NCBI RefSeq assembly: GCF_001544915.2
Contig: NZ_FCOE02000019.1
Coordinates: forward strand, 82,330-146,329
Source: Caballeronia pedi
GTDB lineage: Bacteria; Pseudomonadota; Gammaproteobacteria; Burkholderiales; Burkholderiaceae
Direction: 5' to 3'
Length of the DNA: 64,000 nucleotides
How positions within the stretch are numbered: position 1 is the stretch's first letter; every line of letters starts with the position of its first letter. A program made the translations under genes and the position numbers. This document shows, in pieces, positions 43,381 to 52,531 of this stretch. Below the pieces are notes generated by a model. It made no database searches, was not told where the DNA came from, and saw nothing but the letters and a program-made list of their open reading frames with translations.

Positions 43381-44541
43381 TCAGACTTCTGGCGCGAACC
43401 CGAGGCCGCTCGCACACAGCCGCGTAATCTCCGATTCATCGAGGCCCCAATCCCTCAAGGCATGACCGCCTCCTTCGCCTCGTCGAGGCGCGGGCCGTGA
43501 GATTGCCGAAGGCGTCTGCGAAAACTTCGGCGCAGGCGCGGGCTGCACCACGCCATCGAACTCGATGAAGCTCGCCCGCGCGCGATGCTGCGGATGCGCC
43601 GGCGCTTCCGAAAAGCCCAGCACCGGCGCGACACAGGCGTCGCTGCCGTCGAACACACGGCACCATTGGTCGCGCGTGCGCTCTGCGAACACAGCGGCGA
43701 AGCGTTCCCTGAGGATCGGCCAGCCAGCTCGATCATGCTGCGCGGGCAAATCCGCTCCAGCCAGGCCGAGCTTGTCCAGCAGTTGCGCATAGAAGCGCGC
43801 CTCAACCGCGCCAACGGCCATGTAATGCCCGTCCCGCGTGCGATAGCTGTCGTACCAGGGCGTGCCGCCATCGAGCAGATTGCTTTCACGCGCCTCGCGC
43901 CAGTTCCCCGATGCAATCAATCCCCAGATGGTCGTGCCGAGTTGCGCGGCGCCTTCGATCATCGCGGCGTCGACGACCTGCCCCGCGCCGCCGCGCTGCA
44001 CGTTGAACAGCGCCGCCACCACGCCGAGCGCGAGCAGCATGCCGCCGCCGCCATAATCGCCGAGGAGATTCAGCGGCGGCACCGGCGGCTCGCCCGCACG
44101 GCCGATGCCCGACAGCACACCCGACAGCGCGATGTAGTTCAGATCGTGCCCCGCGCGCTCGGCGAGCGGACCTGTCTGCCCCCAGCCCGTCATGCGCCCA
44201 TACACGAGCTTCGGATTGCGCGCGAGCGCCGCATCCGGTCCGATACCGAGCCGCTCCATCGTGCCCGGCCGAAACCCTTCGATGACGACATCCGCCTTCG
44301 ACATCAGTTCGAGCGCGGCGTCGGCGGCTTCGCGATGCTTTAGATCCAACGTGACCGAACGCCGGCCGCGCCCGGTCAGATTCTTGTGCTTGCCACTGAT
44401 CTTCGGCCCGAGATCGCCGGCCGCGACGGGACGATCGACGCGCAGCACATCCGCGCCCATGTCCGCGAGCAGCATGCAACCGAATGGCGCAGGACCGATC
44501 GCCTCGAACTCCAGAACCCGAACTCCGCTCAAAACGCCCAT
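43381..44541 (-). CDS. alpha-methylacyl-CoA racemase (CaiB/BaiF family III CoA-transferase fold)
   Basis: 386 residues. The fold is family III CoA-transferase, but the racemase catalytic pair is recognised: His132 in AGHDLNYIALSG and Asp162 in NLLGDYGGGGM, which align with His126 and Asp156 of the mycobacterial racemase; the CoA-transferase alternatives lack this GHDxNY motif. It interconverts (2R)- and (2S)-2-methylacyl-CoA so that the S isomer can be used by acyl-CoA dehydrogenase. Close to the operon at 36-42 kb, which has an SCP2 thiolase, it implies alpha-methyl-branched substrates. Confidence 0.88.
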   Translation of the reverse strand: MGVLSGVRVLEFEAIGPAPFGCMLLADMGADVLRVDRPVAAGDLGPKISGKHKNLTGRGRRSVTLDLKHREAADAALELMSKADVVIEGFRPGTMERLGIGPDAALARNPKLVYGRMTGWGQTGPLAERAGHDLNYIALSGVLSGIGRAGEPPVPPLNLLGDYGGGGMLLALGVVAALFNVQRGGAGQVVDAAMIEGAAQLGTTIWGLIASGNWREARESNLLDGGTPWYDSYRTRDGHYMAVGAVEARFYAQLLDKLGLAGADLPAQHDRAGWPILRERFAAVFAERTRDQWCRVFDGSDACVAPVLGFSEAPAHPQHRARASFIEFDGVVQPAPAPKFSQTPSAISRPAPRRGEGGGHALRDWGLDESEITRLCASGLGFAPEV

Positions 44542-44657
44542 GTCCGCCTGTCTCCGGTTTGAAATTGATGCGATCGAGTCAGTAAGCCAGATGCGCGCAT
44601 GAGCCGCGCCACCCGCGTCGGGTAGATCGAATCGAGCCTATCCGTTATCCTGCGCTG

Positions 44658-45911
44658 ATGCTCACTCTTTCCCCACGCGACACCGCGATGCTCGACGGCG
44701 ATTTCGGCGCTGGCCTCGCGCTCGCGATGCGCATCGTCGCCGCGACGGCGCGCGTCATGGACGCCGATACGCTCATCGACATCACCTGCGCGCATATCGA
44801 CGGCTGTCTGTATCACGGCGCGGCGAGCCTCGATTTCGTCGAGCGCTTCGTCGCGAGCGGTGCGAAGGTCGCCGTGCCGACCACGCTCAATGTCGGCTCG
44901 CTCGATCTCATTCACCCGGAGCTGTTTCGCGGCGATGCCGGCATCGCGAGCGCGGGCAAGCGGCTCATGCAGGCGCATATCGAACTCGGCTGCGAAGCGA
45001 GCTTCACGTGCGCGCCGTATCAGTTGAAGCATCGCCCGAAACTGGGCGATCAGATCGCGTGGGCCGAATCGAACGCAATTGTCTTCGCCAACTCGGTGCT
45101 CGGCGCGCGCACGAGCCGCTACGGCGATTTTCTCGATCTCGCCGCCGCGATCACCGGGCGCGTGCCGAACGCGGGCCTGCACGTCACGGCGAATCGCGCG
45201 GCGCGCATCGTGATCGCCGCGCCCGATTTGCGCGCGTCGCCGCATCGCGATGCGGATTTCGCCGCGCTCGGCTTCGTGCTCGGCAGTGAAGTCGGCGCGA
45301 CGGTCGCCGCCATCACCGGCCTGCCCGACGACACCACCGAAGACGAACTGAAGGCGCTCGGCGCGGCGGCGGCATCGAGCGGATCGGTGGCGTTGTTTCA
45401 TGCGGTCGGCATCACGCCCGAGGCCGCGACGCTCGAAGCCGCCTTGCAAGGGCGCGCGCCCGAACGCACGATTTCGGTGAGCGCGGCGGACCTTCGTGCC
45501 GTGCGCGCGCGCTGGAGCCACGCGCAACCGGGTGACGCGCTCGCCGCCGTCAGTCTCGGCACGCCGCATTTTTCCGTCGCTGAGTTCCGCACGCTCGCCG
45601 CGCTTTTCGCACGTCATGAAGGCGCGCCGCGCTGCGATGTCTATGTGAACACGAGCCGTTTCGTGCTGTGGCAACTCGAAGAGGAAGGCATCGCGCAACA
45701 GCTTGCCGCGCGCGGCGTGCAGATCGTCGTCGATACCTGCACGTACATCACGCCGGTGATGAAGCAGGTGAGCGGCCTCGTGATGACCAACTCGGGCAAA
45801 TGGGCGCATTACGCGCCAGCGAATATCGGCGTGACGGTCGCGTTCGGCAGCATGGGCGAATGCGTGCGATCGGCGTTCGAAGGAAAGGTGTGTATCGATG
45901 AAACCGTTTGA
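44658..45911 (+). CDS. aconitase X large subunit (DUF521), cis-3-hydroxyproline dehydratase-like
   Basis: 417 residues. The DUF521 catalytic domain is recognised from LIDITCAHIDGCLYHGAASLDFVERF, KVAVPTTLNVGSLDLIHPE, ESNAIVFANSVLGARTSRYGDFLDLAAAITGRVP and the C-terminal VDTCTYITPV, MTNSGKWAHYAP. Type II AcnX has separate large and small subunits, as here. Characterised members dehydrate cis-3-hydroxy-L-proline to pyrroline-2-carboxylate. It starts divergently from the racemase, and overlaps the small-subunit gene by 14 bp. The hydroxyproline genes that follow support this role. Confidence 0.88.
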   Translation: MLTLSPRDTAMLDGDFGAGLALAMRIVAATARVMDADTLIDITCAHIDGCLYHGAASLDFVERFVASGAKVAVPTTLNVGSLDLIHPELFRGDAGIASAGKRLMQAHIELGCEASFTCAPYQLKHRPKLGDQIAWAESNAIVFANSVLGARTSRYGDFLDLAAAITGRVPNAGLHVTANRAARIVIAAPDLRASPHRDADFAALGFVLGSEVGATVAAITGLPDDTTEDELKALGAAAASSGSVALFHAVGITPEAATLEAALQGRAPERTISVSAADLRAVRARWSHAQPGDALAAVSLGTPHFSVAEFRTLAALFARHEGAPRCDVYVNTSRFVLWQLEEEGIAQQLAARGVQIVVDTCTYITPVMKQVSGLVMTNSGKWAHYAPANIGVTVAFGSMGECVRSAFEGKVCIDETV

Positions 45912-46332
45912 GGCCGTCACACTCGTGCCGGGCCACGCGCAAGCTGCGGGCATCGCGTTGCCGCCGCTCAGCTTCTGGGGCGGCTATGACGCGCAACGCG
46001 GCGTGATCGTCGATGCCACGCATGACGGTCACGGGCAAAGTCTCGCGTCGCGCATTCTGGTGATGCCGCGAGCGCGCGGATCGAGTTCGAGCAGCAGCGT
46101 GCTCGCCGAAGCGTTGCGCAACGGCACGGGGCCGGCGGGCATCGTGCTGACGGAGCGCGATCTGATTTTGTCGATTGGTGCGATCGTCGCGAATGAACTG
46201 TATGCCTCGAACGTGCCGGTCGTGATGGTCGATGAAGCCGCGTTCGCGCAACTCGCACGCGCCGATGCTCACATCGAAATCGAAGCACGCGATGCAACGC
46301 TGCCCGCGACCGTGCGCATCATCGCGCCATGA
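45898..46332 (+). CDS. aconitase X small subunit (DUF126, swivel domain)
   Basis: 144 residues. The swivel domain is seen in SFWGGYDAQRGVIVDATHDGHGQSLASRILVMPRARGSSSSSSVLAEAL, with the Ser run that contributes a catalytic Ser in AcnX, and GIVLTERDLILSIGAIVANEL. It partners the large subunit encoded by the overlapping upstream gene to form the heteromeric hydroxyproline dehydratase. Its end overlaps the end of the convergent GntR gene by 14 bp. Confidence 0.88.
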   Translation: MKPFEAVTLVPGHAQAAGIALPPLSFWGGYDAQRGVIVDATHDGHGQSLASRILVMPRARGSSSSSSVLAEALRNGTGPAGIVLTERDLILSIGAIVANELYASNVPVVMVDEAAFAQLARADAHIEIEARDATLPATVRIIAP

Positions 46333-47026
46333 TCGTCTCGACCACCGAGATGATCTGCTGCCCCGCCGTCTTCACATGCTGTTCGAGCAGCTTCGCGCCG
46401 AGCTTCGCATCGCGCTTCCTGCACGCATCGATCAGGTTCATGTGCTCTTCGTGCGACTGCTCGCGGATCGGCACCTGCACGACCTGGAAGCGGAAATAGC
46501 GGTCACTGCGATCGTGCAGGCCGCGCAGCATCTGCAACGTGATATCGCGCCGCGCCGGCAGATAAAGCGTTTCGTGCAGACGCCAGTTCAGTTGCCCCCA
46601 GACGCCCGAATCCGCGTCATCCATCTCGTTGACGAGCTTCTCGGCCTTGGCGATTTCGGCATCGGTGATATGCGGAATCGCCTGCGAGAACAGCCACGGC
46701 TCCAGACGCAAGCGAATCTCGAACGTCTCCTGCACTTCTTCTATCGACAGCTCCGCGACATACGCGCCGCGATGCGGCACCTTGGTCAGCAAGCCCTCGC
46801 CGGTGAGACGCGTGATCGCTTCGCGGATCGGCACGCGGCTCACACCGAGTTCGTCGGCGAGCGCTTCCTGACGCAGCACTTCGCCGGGCGCGAGATCGCC
46901 CGAGAGGATGCGTTGCCGGATCGCGGTCGTGACGAGTTCGACCGTCGTCGTGCGCACGATCCTGTGCGTGGAATCGCTCGCGACGGGTGCTTCTGTTCGA
47001 CGGGGTTTGGTGGCGACCGGAGACAT
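46319..47026 (-). CDS. GntR-family regulator (FCD), hydroxyproline operon
   Basis: 235 residues. Winged helix PGEVLRQEALADELGVSRVPIREAITRLTGEGLLTKVPHRGAYV at about 47-90, then the FCD domain (RLRLEPWLFSQAI, NWRLHETLY, HEEHMNLIDAC). It is the last gene of a seven-gene minus-strand operon, 15 bp after the amidohydrolase gene. It is expected to sense a hydroxyproline-pathway acid and to act at the TTGGATCCAA site upstream of the first gene. Confidence 0.9.
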   Translation of the reverse strand: MSPVATKPRRTEAPVASDSTHRIVRTTTVELVTTAIRQRILSGDLAPGEVLRQEALADELGVSRVPIREAITRLTGEGLLTKVPHRGAYVAELSIEEVQETFEIRLRLEPWLFSQAIPHITDAEIAKAEKLVNEMDDADSGVWGQLNWRLHETLYLPARRDITLQMLRGLHDRSDRYFRFQVVQVPIREQSHEEHMNLIDACRKRDAKLGAKLLEQHVKTAGQQIISVVETIMAR

Positions 47027-47041
47027 GTGCTTCTTTAGCGC

Positions 47042-48289
47042 TTATTCGTAGGTTTGCGGCATCGTAGCACGCACCCACGCGCCGTTCTTCATCACGCCCG
47101 CGATGCGCTCGCCCTGCCCGGTCAGCACGCGTATATCCTTCAGCGGATCGCCGTCCACGACGAGCAAATCCGCATACGCGCCCGCCGCGACGATGCCGAG
47201 CTTGCCCTTCATGTTGACGATCTCTGCGCCGATGGCAGTCGCCTGACGAATGGCCTCGAACGCGCCGACGATATCCGCGCGGATGGACAACTCATCGCTC
47301 TGATACTCGTGCATGTCGCCGAGCAGATCGGTGCCGAGACCCATCTTCACGCCGCGCGCGTGCAGCATCGCGAGCGCTTCGAGGCCGCGCTTGCGTACGG
47401 ACTCGTTCTTGTCGAGCGTGTCTTTCGCGAGGCCCATCTGCGCGCCGACTTTCGACATCGCGTCATACGTGACGAGCGTCGGTACTGCATAGGCGCCGTG
47501 CTCGGCCATCACGCCAGCGGTGTCCTCATCGATCAGATTGCCGTGCTCGATCGTGCGCACGCCGAGCCTGACCACGCGCGCAATCGCCTTCGCGGTGTAG
47601 GCATGCGCCATCACGTAGGTCTGATGCGATTGCGCTTCCTCGACGGCGGCCTTCACTTCATCGACGGAGAATTGCAGATTGCCGATCGGATCGGTCGGCG
47701 AAGCCACGCCGCCCGACGCCATGATCTTGATGTGATGCGCGCCCGCGCGCATTTCCTCGCGCACCGCACGGCGCATTTCATCGACGCCGTCGACCACGCG
47801 CCCGATTGCGCCCATGTTGCGATTGCAGCCGCACGGGTCCGGGTCCGAGTTGTCATAACGCTCGCGGAAATCGCCGTGGCCGCCCGTCTGCGAGAGTGCC
47901 TTGCCCGCGACGAACAAACGCGGCCCCGCGATCACGCCCTCTTCGATCGCACGCGACAGCGCGTAGTCCGCGCCGCCCGCATCGCGCACGGTCGTGAAGC
48001 CGCGATTCAGCATGCCGGCGAGAATCGGCACCGCGCGCAGCACGGCGAACGTGTTCGGCAAGCGGCTGTTGTTGCCGAGATGCGCGACCGATGCGATCAC
48101 ATGCACATGACAATCGATCATGCCGGGCATCACCGTCTTGCCGCCGACATCGATCACCTGTGCGCCGCTCGCCTGCACCGGCTCGCGCGTGACCTCGCGA
48201 ATCGTGTCGCCTTCGATCACGATCGAATAGCGGCCGTCGTCGCGTTCGTGATCGGCATCGAGCACGCGGGCGTTTTTCAGTATCAGCAT
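47042..48289 (-). CDS. metal-dependent amidohydrolase, Xaa-Pro dipeptidase (prolidase)-like
   Basis: 415 residues. Amidohydrolase barrel with HxH at 61-63 (DCHVHV), carboxylated-type Lys188 (HIKIMASGG), His229 (MAHAY), His249 (IEHGN) and the final Asp in GLGTDLLG, giving a full binuclear metal site. Members of this subgroup hydrolyse L-Xaa-L-Pro or N-acyl/Arg dipeptides. In an operon for hydroxyproline breakdown, cleavage of imidodipeptides such as those from collagen is a sound inference. It is 16 bp after the epimerase gene. No signal peptide, so intracellular. Confidence 0.82.
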   Translation of the reverse strand: MLILKNARVLDADHERDDGRYSIVIEGDTIREVTREPVQASGAQVIDVGGKTVMPGMIDCHVHVIASVAHLGNNSRLPNTFAVLRAVPILAGMLNRGFTTVRDAGGADYALSRAIEEGVIAGPRLFVAGKALSQTGGHGDFRERYDNSDPDPCGCNRNMGAIGRVVDGVDEMRRAVREEMRAGAHHIKIMASGGVASPTDPIGNLQFSVDEVKAAVEEAQSHQTYVMAHAYTAKAIARVVRLGVRTIEHGNLIDEDTAGVMAEHGAYAVPTLVTYDAMSKVGAQMGLAKDTLDKNESVRKRGLEALAMLHARGVKMGLGTDLLGDMHEYQSDELSIRADIVGAFEAIRQATAIGAEIVNMKGKLGIVAAGAYADLLVVDGDPLKDIRVLTGQGERIAGVMKNGAWVRATMPQTYE

Positions 48290-48305
48290 GGCTTGATCTC
48301 TCCCG

Positions 48306-49304
48306 TTATTTCAGCAGGAATCCGTGTGCGAGCGGATCGCGGTCATCGACGAAAATCGTGTTGTGGCCCGTCACGCGCGCCCAGCCTTCGATGGCCGGCA
48401 CGATCGCATCGAATGTGCCGACGCGCGCCGCTTCCATGGGCACGCCTTCGAACAAGGTGCCGATGATGCTCTCGTGCACGAAACGCTCGCCGATCTTCAA
48501 CTGTCCTTTCGCGACGCGCTGCGCCATGCGCGCCGATGTGCCCGTGCCGCACGGCGAGCGATCGATGGCCTTGTCGCCGTAGAACACCGCATTGCGCGCA
48601 CTCGCGCCTTCGATGGTCGGCTCGCCCGTCCACATGACGTGACTCATGCCGCATATCGCGTCGTTCTCCGGATGCACGAACGTGTACTTCTCGTTCGCCT
48701 TCTGGCGCAGCACGGGACTCAGGCGCTGGATGTCGGAAGGCTTCAGCGCGTGCAGGCCTTCGTAGCTGCGCTGCGGCTCGACGATCGCATAGAAGTTGCC
48801 GCCATACGCGACATCGAATTGAATCTCGCCGAGTCCTTCGACTTCGACGGACAAATCCCGCGAATGCAGGAACGAAGGCACGTTGACGAGCTGCACCGAA
48901 TCCACATGCTCGCCATTCATCCGATATCGCGCGACGACGAGACCCGCCGGCGTATCGAGCCGCAGCACGCCGGGCTCGCGCGGCCGCACGAGTCCGTGTT
49001 CGATAGCCGTCGTCACCGTGCCGATGGTGCCGTGACCGCACATCGGCAAACATCCGCTCACTTCGATGAAGAGAATCGCGAGATCGCAGTCGGCGCGCGT
49101 CGGCGGATAGAGAATGCTGCCGGACATCACTTCGTGGCCGCGCGGCTCGAACATCAGCGCGGTGCGAATCCAGTCGAACTCGCGCAGGAAATGCGCGCGG
49201 CGCTCGATCATGTTCGCGCCTTCGAGCGGCGGCGCACCGCCCGCGACGACGCGCACCGGATTCCCGCAAGTGTGTCCGTCGATGCAGAAGAACGTGGATT
49301 TCAT
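48306..49304 (-). CDS. 4-hydroxyproline 2-epimerase (proline racemase family, Cys/Cys)
   Basis: 332 residues. Both catalytic Cys are present: Cys89 in PMCGHGTIG and Cys252 in DRSPCGTGTSAR, with DGHTCGNPVRVV at the N-terminus. This Cys/Cys arrangement belongs to proline racemases and hydroxyproline epimerases; neighbouring genes favour the latter, interconverting trans-4-hydroxy-L-proline and cis-4-hydroxy-D-proline, with no cofactor. The start overlaps the deaminase gene by 4 bp (ATGA). Confidence 0.88.
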   Translation of the reverse strand: MKSTFFCIDGHTCGNPVRVVAGGAPPLEGANMIERRAHFLREFDWIRTALMFEPRGHEVMSGSILYPPTRADCDLAILFIEVSGCLPMCGHGTIGTVTTAIEHGLVRPREPGVLRLDTPAGLVVARYRMNGEHVDSVQLVNVPSFLHSRDLSVEVEGLGEIQFDVAYGGNFYAIVEPQRSYEGLHALKPSDIQRLSPVLRQKANEKYTFVHPENDAICGMSHVMWTGEPTIEGASARNAVFYGDKAIDRSPCGTGTSARMAQRVAKGQLKIGERFVHESIIGTLFEGVPMEAARVGTFDAIVPAIEGWARVTGHNTIFVDDRDPLAHGFLLK

Positions 49305-50203
49305 TGCGCAAGCGCCCGCACATTGGCAATCGCCTTCTCGACGATTTCGATGGTTCGCTGCCGCTCATCGCCTTCGAGCATCAGACGCGGCGCCTTCACG
49401 TATTCCGGATAGCCCGCCGTGATGTTTTCCGCGAGCTTGATGTATTGCACGAGCTTCACATGCGTGTCGAGATGGAACAGATCGATCAACGCGCGATACA
49501 GCGTGCGCGCCTTGTCGTACTCGCCGTTGACCGCGTAGTTCAACAGGTCGACGGATTCCTTCGGCATCGCGTTCGCCATGCCCGAAACCCAGCCTGTCAC
49601 GCCGAGCGCGACGGATTCAACGATCAGATCGTCGACGCCGCAGAACACGACGAAGCGCTCGCCGAAGCGCGCGTAGAGATCGGTGACGCGCGTCGTATCG
49701 TAGGTCTCTTCCTTGATCGCGACGACGTTCGCTTCATCGGCGAGTTGCGCGAGCAAGTCCGGACGCATGTCGACGCCATAGCCGCGCGGATTGTTGTAGA
49801 TCATCAGGCCGAGCTTCGTCGAACGCGCGATCGACCGATAGTATTCGACGGTCTCGCGATCGTCCGAGCGATACGTGAGGCCCGGAAACACCATCAGGCC
49901 TTGCACGCCGATTGATTCGGCATCCTTGGCGAATTGCATTGCGTTGGCCGTGTTCAGTTCCGCGAGACCGGAGATGACGGGCACGCGTCCCTTCACCGTT
50001 TCGACGGCGATCTTCAGCACCGTGCGCTTTTCTTCCGGCGTGAGCTGCGCGTTCTCGCCGACCATGCCCATCATCACGACACCGCCGACGCCGTTATCGA
50101 TCAGGCGGTTCAGGCCGCTCACGATGGCGTCGCGATCGAGCGAGCCGTCTTGCTTGAGTTTCGTCGTGACGGCGGGAAATACGCCTTTCCAGTTCACTTG
50201 CAT
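49301..50203 (-). CDS. DHDPS/NAL-family lyase, probable pyrroline-4-hydroxy-2-carboxylate deaminase
   Basis: 300 residues, class I aldolase barrel. Schiff-base Lys164 (VVAIKEET) and catalytic Tyr136 (LMIYNNPRG) are visible, with MMGMVGENAQLTPEEK replacing the pyruvate-binding GTTGE loop. In hydroxyproline pathways the DHDPS-family member deaminates and dehydrates pyrroline-4-hydroxy-2-carboxylate to 2-oxoglutarate semialdehyde. Position between the oxidase and epimerase genes of such an operon supports that assignment. Confidence 0.85.
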   Translation of the reverse strand: MQVNWKGVFPAVTTKLKQDGSLDRDAIVSGLNRLIDNGVGGVVMMGMVGENAQLTPEEKRTVLKIAVETVKGRVPVISGLAELNTANAMQFAKDAESIGVQGLMVFPGLTYRSDDRETVEYYRSIARSTKLGLMIYNNPRGYGVDMRPDLLAQLADEANVVAIKEETYDTTRVTDLYARFGERFVVFCGVDDLIVESVALGVTGWVSGMANAMPKESVDLLNYAVNGEYDKARTLYRALIDLFHLDTHVKLVQYIKLAENITAGYPEYVKAPRLMLEGDERQRTIEIVEKAIANVRALAQ

Positions 50204-50218
50204 GATTGTTCCTCCAGT

Positions 50219-51466
50219 TTAGAAACGTGCAATCGAATAAGGCGCGAGGGGCACGCGCGGTGTCCGGCCCGCGAGCACATCGGCGACGAGCGCGGCGGTG
50301 GTTGCGGATTGCGTCAGGCCGAGATGACCGTGTCCGAACGCATACACGACCGATGGCATGCGCGGCGAGGCGCCGATCACCGGCAACGAATCGGGCGTCG
50401 CGGGGCGATGGCCCATCCATTTCGCGGCGTCGGTATCGTCGATGCCCGGAATGAAGCGCTTGCCGAGCGCGAGCAATGCGTCGCTGCGACGATAGTTCGG
50501 CGGCGCATCGATGCCCGCGAACTCCGCCGCGCCGCCGATGCGCAAGCCCACATCGAGCGGCGTCGCGACGAACTTGCGTTCGGCGAAGATCACTTCGCGA
50601 GTGAGTACGACACCATGCTTCGGCAACGTCGCGTTATAGCCGCGCTCGCTTTCGAGCAACACGCTATCGCCGATGGACTTCGCCAGCGCCGCCGACCACG
50701 CGCCCGCCGCGATCACGATACGTAGTCCTTTCACGCGGTTGCCGTCCGCAAGCAAGACCGTATCCGATGACTCGATCGCACGCGCGACGCCCGTCACGAA
50801 GCGCGCGCCCAGCGCACGCACGCGCTCGCGCAGCAGCGTGACGATGCGGCGCGGATCGCCGATATGCGACCAGTCATCGAGAAACACGCCATGCCGGAAC
50901 ACGGGCGCGAGCGACGGCTCGCATTCGCGCACCTGCTGCGCGTCGAGCGCGTGCCAGCGCGCGCCGAGTTCGCGCTTGAACATCCATTCGGTCTGATCGG
51001 CGGCGAAGGCTTCGTCGGTTTCATAGACCGTCAACGCGCCGCGTCGGTAGTGCATCGCGCTCGCGCCGATATCGTCGAACATCGGCAGGATGTCGTCGTA
51101 GACGCGGTTGTTCAGCATTGCGAGCGCATGCGATATCGCCTGAAAGCGTGCCGGCTCGCTCGCGCGCCGAAACGCCATGAACCACGGCAGCGCCTTTGGC
51201 AGATGCTTCCAGTCGAGCGCGAGCGGGCCGAGCGGGTCCATCAGCCATTTCGCGGCCTTCGTGAACATGCCATGCACGGCGATCGGTGTGCTCTCCGTCA
51301 CAGCGATGCCGCCCGCGTTGCCGTGCGATGCGCGATCGCCTTCGAAGTCCCGATCGATCACGGCCACGCGCGCGCCATCGCGCAGCGCCGCCCACGCGCA
51401 AGCCAGCCCGACGATGCCCGCGCCGATCACGACGACATCCGCGATTTCTTCGCCCGTCATGCTCAT
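50219..51466 (-). CDS. FAD-dependent D-amino acid dehydrogenase-like, probable D-hydroxyproline dehydrogenase
   Basis: 415 residues from ATG 51466, which overlaps the stop of the preceding epimerase-like gene (ATGA); ATG 51460 is a close alternative. N-terminal FAD-binding VVVIGAGIVGLACAWAALRDGARVAVIDRD, and DadA-like C-terminal WMGHRPATPDSLPVIGASPR and GHGHLGLTQSATTAALVADVL. It would oxidise cis-4-hydroxy-D-proline to pyrroline-4-hydroxy-2-carboxylate, passing electrons to the respiratory chain or oxygen. A single-subunit flavoprotein replaces the three-subunit enzyme used in some pseudomonads. Confidence 0.86.
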   Translation of the reverse strand: MSMTGEEIADVVVIGAGIVGLACAWAALRDGARVAVIDRDFEGDRASHGNAGGIAVTESTPIAVHGMFTKAAKWLMDPLGPLALDWKHLPKALPWFMAFRRASEPARFQAISHALAMLNNRVYDDILPMFDDIGASAMHYRRGALTVYETDEAFAADQTEWMFKRELGARWHALDAQQVRECEPSLAPVFRHGVFLDDWSHIGDPRRIVTLLRERVRALGARFVTGVARAIESSDTVLLADGNRVKGLRIVIAAGAWSAALAKSIGDSVLLESERGYNATLPKHGVVLTREVIFAERKFVATPLDVGLRIGGAAEFAGIDAPPNYRRSDALLALGKRFIPGIDDTDAAKWMGHRPATPDSLPVIGASPRMPSVVYAFGHGHLGLTQSATTAALVADVLAGRTPRVPLAPYSIARF

Positions 51467-52530
51467 GAACTCACGCGCGACTTGATGAGCTTGTCGTCGA
51501 CGGCTTCGCACCACGTATCCGCGAGCGTGAAGCCGGTCTGGAAGCGATCGGTCGGATCGACGCCGACTTGCGATATCGCGGTGATCCACGCCTGGCCGGA
51601 TACGACGGGCACGATCGCGGGCACGTCGCCCAGGCGCGTGACCGATTCGATGCGGCTCTCGAAGATCGAACCGATGATCGACTCGTGCAGAAAGGTCTCA
51701 CCCACGTCGATGAGTCCTTTGGCGTGCATCACCGCGAGCCGCGCGGAGGTGCCCGTGCCGCACGGCGAACGGTCGCAGCGGCCCGGCGACACGATCACCG
51801 TGTTGCGCGATTTCAGCACGCCGTTCTCGCGCGAGAGCGGCCCGACGAACTCGGTCATCGTGATGCCCTTGATGAGCGGATTCAACGGATGCGGCGAAGG
51901 CAACTGCTCCGCTGCGGCGGCCTTGATGATCTGCCCGAGTTCGCACAGTTCGCGCGCTTCATCGGGCGTGATCTGAAAGCCGAGTTTTTCTGCATCGACG
52001 ATCACATACGTCATGCCGCCATATCCGACATCGACAGTCAGGCTGCCGACGCCTTCCACTTCGATCGTCCTGTCGAGATGATTCGCGAACGCGGGCTGAT
52101 TGGTGAATTCGACCTTCGTGACCTTGCCGTTCGCGCACGTACAGCGCAGATGAATCAGCCCGGCGGGCGCTTCGAGCACGAGCTCGGTGACGGGCTCGAC
52201 CATCGGCAGGATGCCGGTTTCGAGCAGCACGGTCGCGACGCACATCGTGTTCGAGCCGGACATCGCCGGATATTCGGTCGATTCGGCGATCACGTAGCCC
52301 ATTTGCGCGCGCGGGTCGGTTGCGGGCAGCAGGAAGTTCACGGTCTGATTGGCCGAGCCGCGCGGCTCGAAGATGCAGATGCGGCGCAGGTCGTCGCGCA
52401 CTTCTTCGAGATGCATCATCTTGTCGAACATCGTCGCGCCGGGCACGTCGAAGACGCCGCCCGTCACCACGTTGCCGACTTCGCCTTCGGCGTGGCAGTT
52501 CACTACTGTGAGCGTTCGGTTCCAGCGCAT
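51463..52530 (-). CDS. proline racemase family protein with Ser/Cys active site (3-hydroxyproline epimerase/dehydratase-like)
   Basis: 355 residues. The second catalytic Cys257 is present (DRSPCGTGTSAR) but the first is replaced by Ser91 (PAMSGSNTMCVA in place of MCGHGT). It is thus neither a Cys/Cys racemase nor the Cys/Thr dehydratase type. Ser/Cys members described in the literature act on hydroxyprolines with epimerase or dehydratase activity. With the AcnX pair nearby, a role on 3-hydroxyproline is plausible. It begins 1 bp after the carrier gene ends. Confidence 0.85.
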   Translation of the reverse strand: MRWNRTLTVVNCHAEGEVGNVVTGGVFDVPGATMFDKMMHLEEVRDDLRRICIFEPRGSANQTVNFLLPATDPRAQMGYVIAESTEYPAMSGSNTMCVATVLLETGILPMVEPVTELVLEAPAGLIHLRCTCANGKVTKVEFTNQPAFANHLDRTIEVEGVGSLTVDVGYGGMTYVIVDAEKLGFQITPDEARELCELGQIIKAAAAEQLPSPHPLNPLIKGITMTEFVGPLSRENGVLKSRNTVIVSPGRCDRSPCGTGTSARLAVMHAKGLIDVGETFLHESIIGSIFESRIESVTRLGDVPAIVPVVSGQAWITAISQVGVDPTDRFQTGFTLADTWCEAVDDKLIKSRVSS

Positions 52531-52531
52531 G

